Source: Notoacmeibacter sp.
GTDB lineage: Bacteria; Pseudomonadota; Alphaproteobacteria; Rhizobiales; Rhizobiaceae
Direction: 5' to 3'
Length of the DNA stretch: 61,594 nt
Assembly (NCBI GenBank): GCA_019912385.1
Contig: JAIOIW010000046.1
Location: forward strand, 1 to 61,594
Part shown: positions 54,617 to 61,594 of the stretch, in pieces
How positions within the stretch are numbered: position 1 is the first letter of the stretch
Layout: each line of letters starts with the position of its first letter
Notes under the pieces: model-generated
What the model was told of the DNA's origin: nothing
The model's input: the letters and a program-made list of their open reading frames with translations, nothing else
The model's database searches: none
Program-made: the position numbers and the translations under genes

Positions 54617-54919
54617 TCAGCCGTTCTTGGCGGCCTTGGCCGCGCGGGCGCCCTTTGATGAGGTCATGCCGGCGATCTTGTCTTCCAGCGCGGCGAGACG
54701 CTCGCCAAGCGCCTTGTTTTCGGCACGCGCCTTGATCGCCATGTCGCGCATCGCCTCGAATTCCTCGCGCTGCACCAGGTCCATCGACGAGACGAGCCGT
54801 TCCAGTTGTGCGCGCATGGCGTTTTCCGCCTCGCGCCGCACGCCCTGCGCGGCGCCCGCCGCGTCGGTCATCAGCTTGGCGAATTCGTCGAGAATGCGGT
54901 TCGGTCCGCTCGTGGTCAT
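54617..54919 (-). CDS. ubiK: UbiK-like (BMFP) ubiquinone biosynthesis accessory factor
   Basis: A 100-aa helical protein: MTTSGPNRILDEFAKLMTDA, a central amphipathic helix SSMDLVQREEFEAMRDMAIK, a C-terminal coiled coil (ENKALGERLAALEDKI) and a Lys/Ala-rich tail. These match the BMFP/UbiK family, which forms trimers and aids ubiquinone synthesis with UbiJ and a lipid-binding partner. It is divergent from lgt, the usual rhizobial arrangement. Confidence 0.88.
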   Translation of the reverse strand: MTTSGPNRILDEFAKLMTDAAGAAQGVRREAENAMRAQLERLVSSMDLVQREEFEAMRDMAIKARAENKALGERLAALEDKIAGMTSSKGARAAKAAKNG

Positions 54920-55040
54920 GGAAACGCCTTTCGTTTGTCCATGAGGTAAGGCGGCGACGAGCGAAAAGCAAGCACCGGCCTGCCTTGACCTTGCAGGATG
55001 CCTGCCGCATGGTCCGCCGAATTCCGCGCGGAGCCCTGCC

Positions 55041-55892
55041 TTGCCCGAACCGCTCATCCTCCCATTCGCCGCCCTGCCCTTCCCGCAAATCGATCCGGTG
55101 ATCTTTTCCGTCGGCCCGATCGCCGTTCACTGGTACGGCCTCGCCTATGTCGCGGGAATCCTGTTCGCCTGGTGGTACGCGCGCCGCCTGGTCGCCACGC
55201 AGCGTCTGTGGGCGCATGGGCAACCGGCCATGAGCATTGCCGATATCGACGATTTCGTCGTTTGGGCGGCGATCGGCGTCGTTGCCGGCGGGCGCATCGG
55301 CTATGTCCTTTTCTACGACCTGCCGCGCTTCCTGGCCGAGCCAGCCGACATCATCAGGATCTGGACTGGCGGGATGTCGTTCCACGGCGGCATCCTCGGT
55401 GTGATCCTTGCGATGATCCTGTTCGCCCGCGCGCGCGGCATTTCCATGTGGTCGCTGTTCGACACGGTGGCTGCGGCCGTGCCTGTCGGCCTGCTCCTCG
55501 GGCGCCTTGCCAATTTCGTCAATGCCGAGCTATGGGGCCGGACGACGGACGTGCCCTGGGCTTTTGTCTTCCCCACCGATCCGGAATTCCTGCCCCGCCA
55601 TCCAAGCCAGCTTTACGAAGCGGCGCTCGAGGGCCTCGTGCTGTTTGCCGTGCTCGCCTGGCTTGTCTGGGCGCGCGGCAAGCTCAGGCGCCCGAAGTTC
55701 ATCGGCGGCGCCTTCATCGCCGGCTACGGCCTGTCGCGGATCGTCGTCGAATTCTTCCGCATGCCCGATGCACAGATCGGCTATCTCGCCGGCACGGGCT
55801 GGCTGACCATGGGCATGATCCTGTCGCTGCCGATGGTTCTTGTCGGCATTTGGGCGATGGCGACGGCGGCGAATCCCGAAGACGGCAGATGA
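55041..55892 (+). CDS. lgt: prolipoprotein diacylglyceryl transferase
   Basis: A 283-aa polytopic enzyme that transfers diacylglycerol from phosphatidylglycerol to the lipobox Cys of prolipoproteins. Signatures: the first-helix region [25 protein letters not shown], the Lgt motif [14 protein letters not shown] and RHPSQLYEA. Start is TTG 55041 after GCGGAG; no ATG gives a complete N-terminus. The last bases overlap the methyltransferase gene (ATGA). Several lipoproteins in this window would be its substrates. Confidence 0.93.
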   Translation: MPEPLILPFAALPFPQIDPVIFSVGPIAVHWYGLAYVAGILFAWWYARRLVATQRLWAHGQPAMSIADIDDFVVWAAIGVVAGGRIGYVLFYDLPRFLAEPADIIRIWTGGMSFHGGILGVILAMILFARARGISMWSLFDTVAAAVPVGLLLGRLANFVNAELWGRTTDVPWAFVFPTDPEFLPRHPSQLYEAALEGLVLFAVLAWLVWARGKLRRPKFIGGAFIAGYGLSRIVVEFFRMPDAQIGYLAGTGWLTMGMILSLPMVLVGIWAMATAANPEDGR

Positions 55893-56968
55893 CCGCGCTG
55901 AAAAGGCGCCTGATCGGGCTGATCCGCGCCACCGGCCCGATTACAGTTTCAGACTATTTCGCGGCCTGCCTGTTCGACCCCGATCATGGCTATTACACGA
56001 CCCGCGAACCCTTCGGCCGCGGCGGCGATTTCATCACCGCGCCCGAGGTAAGCCAGTTGTTCGGCGAGATGCTGGCCCTGTGGGCCTGGCAGAACTGGCA
56101 GGCGATCGGCGCGCCGGGCTGCTTTGCCTTCGTCGAGATCGGCCCGGGGCGCGGCACGCTGATGGCCGACATGACGCGCGCTCTGTCGCGGATCGGCGGC
56201 GGCGCCTTCATGGACGCGGCAAGCATCTGCATGATCGAGGCGAGCGAGCGCCTGACCGACGTGCAGCGCAAGACCCTGGCCGGCCTTCCGGCCCAGCCGC
56301 AATGGCTCGCAGCTATTCACGACCTCCCCGCTCTGCCCCTTGTCATCATCGGCAACGAGCTGTTCGATGCCCTGCCGATCCGCCAATACGTCAAGACCGC
56401 GACGGGTTGGCGCGAGCGCATGGTGGCCGTGGACGAATCGGGTGGCGGACTGACCTTCGCCGTCGGCACGGGCGCGCCCGATCCCGACCTGTTGCCGCCC
56501 GGTGCCGCGGACGCGCCGCAGGGCACGATTGCCGAAATCGCGCCGGCGCGCACGGCGCTCATGGATGAGATCGCTACCCGGATTGCCACGCATGGCGGGG
56601 CAGGTCTCTTCATCGACTACGGCAGCCTCGAAAGCGGCCTCGGCGACACGCTGCAGGCCGTGAAAGGCCACGCCTACGATCCCGTTCTGGCCCATCCCGG
56701 AGAGGCCGATCTCACCAGCCATGTCGACTTCGCGGCCCTGGAGAATTCGGCACGGGAAAAGGGCCTGGAAGCCCGGACCGCCACGCAGGGCGATTTCCTG
56801 CTTGCGCTCGGCCTGCTGCAACGCGCGGGCCGGCTTGGCGCGGGCAAGGATGGCGCAACGCAGGAGCGCATCCGAAGCGAGGTCGAACGCCTCGCTGGCC
56901 CCGGCCAGATGGGCAAACTGTTCAAGGTTCTGGCCCTTGGCAGGCCAGGCGCGCTGTGGATGCCGTGA
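55889..56968 (+). CDS. class I SAM-dependent methyltransferase (MidA/NDUFAF7 family)
   Basis: A 359-aa protein with the family N-terminus [20 protein letters not shown], the SAM motif [18 protein letters not shown] (about residues 85-102) and the C-terminal FIDYGSL. Eukaryotic homologs methylate an Arg of a complex I subunit (NDUFS2); the bacterial role is likely similar but unproven. ATG 55889 overlaps the lgt stop, and the same order is conserved in alphaproteobacteria. It converges on selO. Confidence 0.88.
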   Translation: MTALKRRLIGLIRATGPITVSDYFAACLFDPDHGYYTTREPFGRGGDFITAPEVSQLFGEMLALWAWQNWQAIGAPGCFAFVEIGPGRGTLMADMTRALSRIGGGAFMDAASICMIEASERLTDVQRKTLAGLPAQPQWLAAIHDLPALPLVIIGNELFDALPIRQYVKTATGWRERMVAVDESGGGLTFAVGTGAPDPDLLPPGAADAPQGTIAEIAPARTALMDEIATRIATHGGAGLFIDYGSLESGLGDTLQAVKGHAYDPVLAHPGEADLTSHVDFAALENSAREKGLEARTATQGDFLLALGLLQRAGRLGAGKDGATQERIRSEVERLAGPGQMGKLFKVLALGRPGALWMP

Positions 56969-56977
56969 ATCCTGCCC

Positions 56978-58477
56978 TTACGTCCCGCAGAAGGTCGCCT
57001 TGACCACTTCGTCAGGTTCCGGCGGCTGCTGGTAGGCGGCGTATTGCGGTTGGTCGTCATAGGGATGCGCCAGCACCGCATTCAGTTCCTCGAACGGCGC
57101 GTAATCGCCCGCAAGCGCGGCCTGGATCACCGCTTCGACGCGGTGGTTGCGCGGGATGTAGGCCGGGTTGACTGCCCGCATCGCCGCCTGCCGCTCTTCG
57201 TCGCTGCGCCCTTCGCTCTCCAGCCGCCGCCGCCAGTCGACAGCCCAGCCGTCGAAGGCGGACGGATCGGCAAACAGCGTGCGCACCGCCCCGTCGGTCT
57301 CCGGTCCGCCAGCCTGCGGCAGGGCGGAAAGCCGCCTGAAGACGAGCGAATAGTCGGCGGATTCCTCCGCCATTCGGGAGAGCAGGTCGCCGACCAGCGC
57401 CTCGTCGGCTTCGTGGGCCACGCCAAGTCCGATCTTCGCGCGCAGGATCGCGGCCTGCGCCTCTTCATAACGCTTCATGAACGCGTCGACCGCCGCCTGC
57501 GCGCCTTCTACCGCCTTCTCCTGGTCGTCGTCGATCAGCGGCACGAGGCAGGAGGCGAAATTGGCGAGGTTCCATTGCGCGATCGCCGGCTGGTTCTTGA
57601 AGGCGTAGCGGCCCCACTGGTCGATCGACGAGAACACCGTGTCGGGATGATAGGCGTCCATGAAGGCACAGGGTCCGTAATCGATCGTCTCCCCGGCCAC
57701 CGACATGTTGTCGGTATTCATCACCCCGTGGATGAAGCCGAGCCCCATCCATTGCGCGATCAGCGCCGCCTGCCGTGCGGCCACGCCTTCCAGCAGGGCC
57801 AGATAGGCATTATCCGCTCCGGCCGCCTCCGGATAGTGGCGTTCGATGACATGGTCGGCCAGCAGCTTCAGCGCCTCCAGGTCGCCGCGGGCGGCAAAAT
57901 ACTGGAACGTGCCGACCCGGACATGGCTCGCCGCAACGCGTGTCAGAACCGCGCCCGGAAGGACCTGTTCGCGCATCACTGCTTCGCCCGTCTCCACCGC
58001 CGCGAGCGCGCGGGTCGTCGGCACGCCGAGAGCGGCCATCGCTTCCGAGACCACATATTCGCGCAGCACCGGCCCAAGCCACGCGCGCCCGTCGCCCGAC
58101 CGCGAAAACGGCGTGCGGCCGGACCCCTTGAGCTGAATGTCACGGCGACGCCCGGCTGCATCGACGATTTCGCCAAGCAGGATCGCGCGGCCGTCGCCCA
58201 GTTGCGGCACCCAGCCGCCGAACTGATGGCCCGCATAGGCTTGCGCGAGCGGCTGGGATCCTGCCGCGATCCGGTTTCCGGCGAGCACTTCGATTCCCTC
58301 CGCCGAAGCCAGCCAGCCGCCGTCGATGCCGAGTTCGCGCGCAAGCGGCTCGTTCAACCTGATCAGCCGCGGAGCCTTGACGGGCGTCGGGTCGAGCCGC
58401 GCGAAAAACCGCGCCGGCAACCGCGCATAGCTGTTGTCGAAGCCGATAAGACCGTTGCCGGGCTGGGGCGCGTTCAT
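56978..58477 (-). CDS. selO: SelO-like protein adenylyltransferase (YdiU)
   Basis: A 499-aa pseudokinase-fold protein that uses ATP to AMPylate Ser/Thr/Tyr of target proteins. Visible motifs are the nucleotide region [12 protein letters not shown], the catalytic-loop-like [20 protein letters not shown] (about residues 243-262, with the metal Asp in DYGP) and the C-terminal [12 protein letters not shown] typical of YdiU. The C-terminal Cys in FCGT is also seen in several relatives. ATG 58477 is used; the long upstream frame is not homologous. It interrupts the lgt-methyltransferase-pgeF row on the opposite strand. Confidence 0.93.
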   Translation of the reverse strand: MNAPQPGNGLIGFDNSYARLPARFFARLDPTPVKAPRLIRLNEPLARELGIDGGWLASAEGIEVLAGNRIAAGSQPLAQAYAGHQFGGWVPQLGDGRAILLGEIVDAAGRRRDIQLKGSGRTPFSRSGDGRAWLGPVLREYVVSEAMAALGVPTTRALAAVETGEAVMREQVLPGAVLTRVAASHVRVGTFQYFAARGDLEALKLLADHVIERHYPEAAGADNAYLALLEGVAARQAALIAQWMGLGFIHGVMNTDNMSVAGETIDYGPCAFMDAYHPDTVFSSIDQWGRYAFKNQPAIAQWNLANFASCLVPLIDDDQEKAVEGAQAAVDAFMKRYEEAQAAILRAKIGLGVAHEADEALVGDLLSRMAEESADYSLVFRRLSALPQAGGPETDGAVRTLFADPSAFDGWAVDWRRRLESEGRSDEERQAAMRAVNPAYIPRNHRVEAVIQAALAGDYAPFEELNAVLAHPYDDQPQYAAYQQPPEPDEVVKATFCGT

Positions 58478-58648
58478 GGAAACTCCGTCAATAAAAGCCT
58501 GCCGGCTTCGTTTCGTTCTTCCCCTGAAGATAGTGGCCCCCCGCGCAAAGGCAATCGTACCGGGCCCGCCGATGCGTCGCATTGACTCAAGCTGCCCCGT
58601 GGACCACCATCCCCGCGCAAACACGGACAAATTCGGCGGCTTGAAGAG

Positions 58649-59443
58649 ATGAACGACAGACCCGGTCTGACACCGCTCAGCGCCGACCTGCTTGCCGACG
58701 TGGCGGAAAACGGCGTGCGCCATGGCTTCTTCACCCGCCTGGGTGGCGTTTCCAGCGGCCTTTACCACGGCCTCAACGTCGGCATGGGCTCCAGCGACGA
58801 TCCCGACGCGGTGCGCGAAAACCGCGCCCGCGTCGCCGCCCATCTCGGCGTCGCCCCGGGATACCTGGCAACCCCCTACCAGATCCACTCGCCCGACGCC
58901 GTCGTCGCGCGCGGACCCTTTGCAGGCGAGCGGCCGAAGGCTGACGCCATCGTGACCGACACGCCCGGCGTCGCCATCGGCGTCGTCACCGCCGATTGCG
59001 GGCCGATCCTGTTTGCCGACGGGCAGGCCCGCGTCATCGGTGCCGCCCACGCCGGCTGGAAGGGCGCGCTTGACGGCGTTCTGGAGAACACCGTCGCGGC
59101 GATGGAAAAGCTGGGCGCGCAGCGTGCACGCATCGTCGCCGTGCTCGGCCCGTCGATCAGCCAGGCGAACTACGAGGTGGGACCCGAATTCGTCGCCCGC
59201 TTCCTGGCAGCGGATCGCGGCAATGATCGATACTTCGAAGCCTCGCCCCGTGGCGGCCATGCCATGTTCGACCTCCAGCGCTATACGATCGACCGGCTTC
59301 TGGCCGCCGGCGTCGCAGCCGCCGCCACGGGTCACTGCACCTATGATGACGAAGACAGTTTTTATTCCTACCGGCGCAAGACCCATCGCGGCGAACCGGA
59401 TTATGGGCGGCAGATTTCAGCGATCGTATTGGAGAAGAATTGA
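58649..59443 (+). CDS. pgeF: peptidoglycan editing factor PgeF (polyphenol oxidase-fold)
   Basis: A 264-aa protein of the YfiH/DUF152 family. The zinc-site and active-site motifs are visible as ITADCGPIL-like [24 protein letters not shown] and [16 protein letters not shown], and the [13 protein letters not shown] segment is near the N-terminus. PgeF removes L-Ser-containing muropeptide precursors; human homologs are purine and laccase-like enzymes. The frame ends in a 1-bp overlap with the next gene (TGATG). Confidence 0.9.
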   Translation: MNDRPGLTPLSADLLADVAENGVRHGFFTRLGGVSSGLYHGLNVGMGSSDDPDAVRENRARVAAHLGVAPGYLATPYQIHSPDAVVARGPFAGERPKADAIVTDTPGVAIGVVTADCGPILFADGQARVIGAAHAGWKGALDGVLENTVAAMEKLGAQRARIVAVLGPSISQANYEVGPEFVARFLAADRGNDRYFEASPRGGHAMFDLQRYTIDRLLAAGVAAAATGHCTYDDEDSFYSYRRKTHRGEPDYGRQISAIVLEKN

Positions 59444-60594
59444 TGGCTTTGCATTTTGACGAGACCGAATACGAGGCTCGCCGCGAACGCCTGACGGCCG
59501 CGATGGCCGAGGAGAAACTCGATGCCGTCCTGCTGTTCGCACAGGAAAGCATGTACTGGCTCACCGGATACGACAGCTTCGGGTTCTGCTTCTTCCAGAG
59601 CCTTGTCGTGCTGGCGGATGGTTCGATGACCCTGCTCACGCGCTCCGCCGACCAGCGCCAGGCGCGCCACACGTCCAATATCGAGCGGATCATGATCTGG
59701 GCGGACCGGGAAAATGCCAATCCGGCGATTGACCTGCGCAGCCTGCTCAACGATCTCGACCTGCTGGGCAAGCGCATCGGCGTCGAATACGACACGCACG
59801 GCCTGACTGCGGCCAACGGCCACCGGCTCGACGACATGCTCCAGACCTTCGGCGTGGTTTCCGACGCTTCGACGCTCGTGCCCCGCCTGCGCATGATCAA
59901 GAGCGAGGCCGAGATCGCCAAGGTCAAAAAGGCCGCAGGACTGGCCGACGACGCATTTGACGCCGCCCTGCCCCTGATCGCCCAAGGCGGAGATGAAGGC
60001 GCCATCCTCGCCGCCATGCAGGGCGCCATCTTCGCCGGCGGCGGCGACTACCCCGCCAACGATTTCATCATCGGTTCGGGCGCCGATGCGCTGCTGTGCC
60101 GCTACAAGGCGGGAAGGCGCAAGCTCTCCAAGAACGACCAGCTGACGCTCGAATGGGCGGGCGTCTTCCATCACTACCATGCCGCCATGATGCAGACCGT
60201 GCTGACCGGAAAGGTCGGCAAGCGCCATGGCGAACTGCACGAAGCGGCGGCAGCCGCGCTCGAAGCCGTCGAGGGCACCATGGTTCCGGGCAAGACGTTC
60301 GGCGAAGTTTTCGATGCCCATGCGCGCGAGATGGAAGCGCGCGGCCTGTCGAAGCACCGGCTCAACGCCTGCGGCTACTCGCTCGGCGCCCGCTTCGCGC
60401 CGTCCTGGATGGACATGCCGATGTTCTACGCCGGAAACGAGGAGGTGATCCAGCCGGACATGACCCTGTTTGCCCACATGATCATCATGGACTCCGATAC
60501 CGGCACGGCGATGACCCTGGGTCGCACCTATCTGACCAACGATGGCGCGCCGCAGCGCCTCTCGCGCCTTGGTCTCGACTTGATTGTGCGCTGA
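59443..60594 (+). CDS. M24-fold (creatinase / Xaa-Pro peptidase-like) protein lacking metal ligands
   Basis: A 383-aa protein with a creatinase N-terminal domain (LLFAQESMYWLTGYDSFGF) and a C-terminal pita-bread domain. The five metal ligands of M24 peptidases are not in place: the first Asp-type site reads EWAGVFHHYHAAMMQT, the His site reads CGYSLG instead of GHGIG, and the two Glu sites read AHMIIMDS and TLGRTYL. This resembles metal-independent creatinase or ectoine-hydrolase-like members. A substrate such as a C-N bond in a small molecule is possible; peptidase activity is unlikely. It follows pgeF with a 1-bp overlap. Confidence 0.82.
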   Translation: MALHFDETEYEARRERLTAAMAEEKLDAVLLFAQESMYWLTGYDSFGFCFFQSLVVLADGSMTLLTRSADQRQARHTSNIERIMIWADRENANPAIDLRSLLNDLDLLGKRIGVEYDTHGLTAANGHRLDDMLQTFGVVSDASTLVPRLRMIKSEAEIAKVKKAAGLADDAFDAALPLIAQGGDEGAILAAMQGAIFAGGGDYPANDFIIGSGADALLCRYKAGRRKLSKNDQLTLEWAGVFHHYHAAMMQTVLTGKVGKRHGELHEAAAAALEAVEGTMVPGKTFGEVFDAHAREMEARGLSKHRLNACGYSLGARFAPSWMDMPMFYAGNEEVIQPDMTLFAHMIIMDSDTGTAMTLGRTYLTNDGAPQRLSRLGLDLIVR

Positions 60595-60646
60595 ATGCGA
60601 TGACAAGAGGGACGGGAGCATGCCTCCAGGGCGATTTGGAGAAATT

Positions 60647-61189
60647 ATGAGATTGGGCAGATTTGCCGCCGGTGCCGTTTGTTTTCTGGCCGCGCTATCC
60701 CTTGGCGCATGCACCAGCGTGGAAACGGCGCTCGATCCCAGCGCGATCGATACCGCGCAGCAGGAGACGACGACCGAGACACCCGGACAATCGATCGCGA
60801 CATCGGCTCGCATCGAGTTCGCTCCGATCGTCGGTTCCACGATCACGGCAATATCGCCCCTGTCGCACCGCCTGTCGGTCAGGGCCAAGGAACTTGGCAT
60901 CAAACTCAACGCCGGCGGCGATCCCACCACCACCCACCTCGTGAAGGGCTATTTCTCCGCCCTGCCCGAAGAAGGGCAGACAACGGTCGTCTATGTCTGG
61001 GACGTTCTTGACGCATCGGGCAACCGTCTTCACCGCATACAGGGCAAGGCGGTCTCGCCGAGCGCCAACATCGACATGCCTGGCTCGAGCACCGATTCCT
61101 GGAACACCGTGGAACCCGCCATCATGGAATCGATTGCCGACACGACCATGGGCCAGTTGGCTGCCTGGCTCGCCGCGAATGCCGCGTAG
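60647..61189 (+). CDS. putative lipoprotein of unknown function
   Basis: A 180-aa protein with a lipoprotein signal ending ALSLGAC (Cys about 22). The mature part has a beta-rich domain with HLVKGYFSALPEEGQTTVVY and VSPSANIDMPGS that is conserved next to prs in rhizobia. ATG 60647 follows GGAG by 8 nt; an upstream in-frame ATG at 60620 is possible but adds polar residues before the signal. Role unknown; probably anchored in the outer membrane. Confidence 0.7.
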   Translation: MRLGRFAAGAVCFLAALSLGACTSVETALDPSAIDTAQQETTTETPGQSIATSARIEFAPIVGSTITAISPLSHRLSVRAKELGIKLNAGGDPTTTHLVKGYFSALPEEGQTTVVYVWDVLDASGNRLHRIQGKAVSPSANIDMPGSSTDSWNTVEPAIMESIADTTMGQLAAWLAANAA

Positions 61190-61306
61190 GAACGCGGGCA
61201 ATTCACCTTTTTTGGGATTGCAGCGCGGATTCGTGGTAGCAGCGCTTGCATTGGGACGTGACCCGGCTAAAAGGCCCGGATTACCGATCACTGCCGGGGA
61301 CCTGGG

Positions 61307-61594
61307 ATGAAACTTTTCGCGGGCAATTCCAACCGAGAACTTGCCGAAGCCGTAGCCCGGTATCTCAACATCCCGCTTGGCAAGGCCAGCGTCAGGCGGT
61401 TCGCGGACGAGGAAATCTTCGTCGAGATCCAGGAAAACGTTCGCGGCACGGATGTCTTCGTTCTGCAGTCGACGTCGTATCCGGCCAACGACCACCTGAT
61501 GGAACTGCTGATCATGATCGATGCGTTCCGCCGCTCGTCCGCGCGCCGCATCACCGCCGTCGTTCCCTATTTCGGCTATGCCCGCCAGGACCGC
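61307..61594 (+). CDS. prs: ribose-phosphate pyrophosphokinase, N-terminal part (partial)
   Basis: The first 96 codons of Prs run to the window edge. The sequence [20 protein letters not shown] and the catalytic-flap region [20 protein letters not shown] plus YFGYARQDR are characteristic. The enzyme makes PRPP from ribose 5-phosphate and ATP, feeding purine, pyrimidine and His synthesis (also hpt in this window). The rest of the gene is outside the window. Confidence 0.96.
   Translation, partial: MKLFAGNSNRELAEAVARYLNIPLGKASVRRFADEEIFVEIQENVRGTDVFVLQSTSYPANDHLMELLIMIDAFRRSSARRITAVVPYFGYARQDR

Overview
The window is chromosomal DNA from a GC-rich alphaproteobacterium, most likely of the order Hyphomicrobiales (Rhizobiales). 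The main reason is gene order. Several blocks typical of that order are present: argH / small lipoprotein / lysA / TIGR02302 protein; ftsEX-ydcF-plsC-chaC-DUF2125-tyrC-hisC; cobST with a J-domain protein and bolA; CNNM-aroB-aroK facing xerD-accA; ilvE facing petP-petR; and lgt-methyltransferase-pgeF ahead of prs. Assignment below order is not attempted. No rRNA, tRNA, CRISPR array, prophage or full-length insertion sequence was seen.

Layout. 1-2675: end of a hydroxybutyryl-CoA dehydrogenase gene and the two-gene carboxynorspermidine pathway to spermidine. 2679-9314: tlpA facing argH-lptM-lysA and a large DUF4175-type membrane protein, with a small transposon-like element directly in front of lysA. 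9337-16144: cpdR-hpt, ftsEX and envelope/lipid genes. 16155-24522: tyrC-hisC, methyltransferase, gloB, membrane proteins, rpmB and a queuosine-precursor transporter with a riboswitch-like leader. 24533-31513: accessory genes, then cobT-cobS-J protein-bolA and a Tat-type hydrolase. 31774-38784: aromatic biosynthesis, xerD, accA, an L,D-transpeptidase and a TusA-like protein. 38785-41900: a loosely packed accessory stretch with a Cys-rich membrane protein, a small lipoprotein and an orphan HEPN-like protein. 41601-46591: trkH, cold-shock protein, BA14K protein, MBL hydrolase and ilvE. 46592-53357: petP-petR and their likely partner kinase, separated by a Na/Ca exchanger lying between two 170-bp inverted repeats and by a chemoreceptor. 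53430-61594: csaA, ybjN, ubiK, lgt, MidA-like methyltransferase, selO, pgeF, an M24-fold protein, a lipoprotein and the start of prs.

Most genes are housekeeping: arginine, lysine, aromatic and branched-chain amino acids, cobalamin, queuosine salvage, cell division, lipoprotein maturation and envelope. The less ordinary content is in the non-coding DNA. At least four families of small palindromic or MITE-like repeats are present, and many of their ends coincide with stop codons. One sits at the ribosome-binding site of lysA, and one pair brackets a gene that interrupts a two-component operon. Other points to check are the preQ1-like pseudoknot over the transporter start codon, an inverted-repeat operator in front of petP, the M24 protein without its metal ligands, and the Cys-rich/HEPN accessory genes. 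I did not find a clear new multi-gene defence or biosynthetic system.
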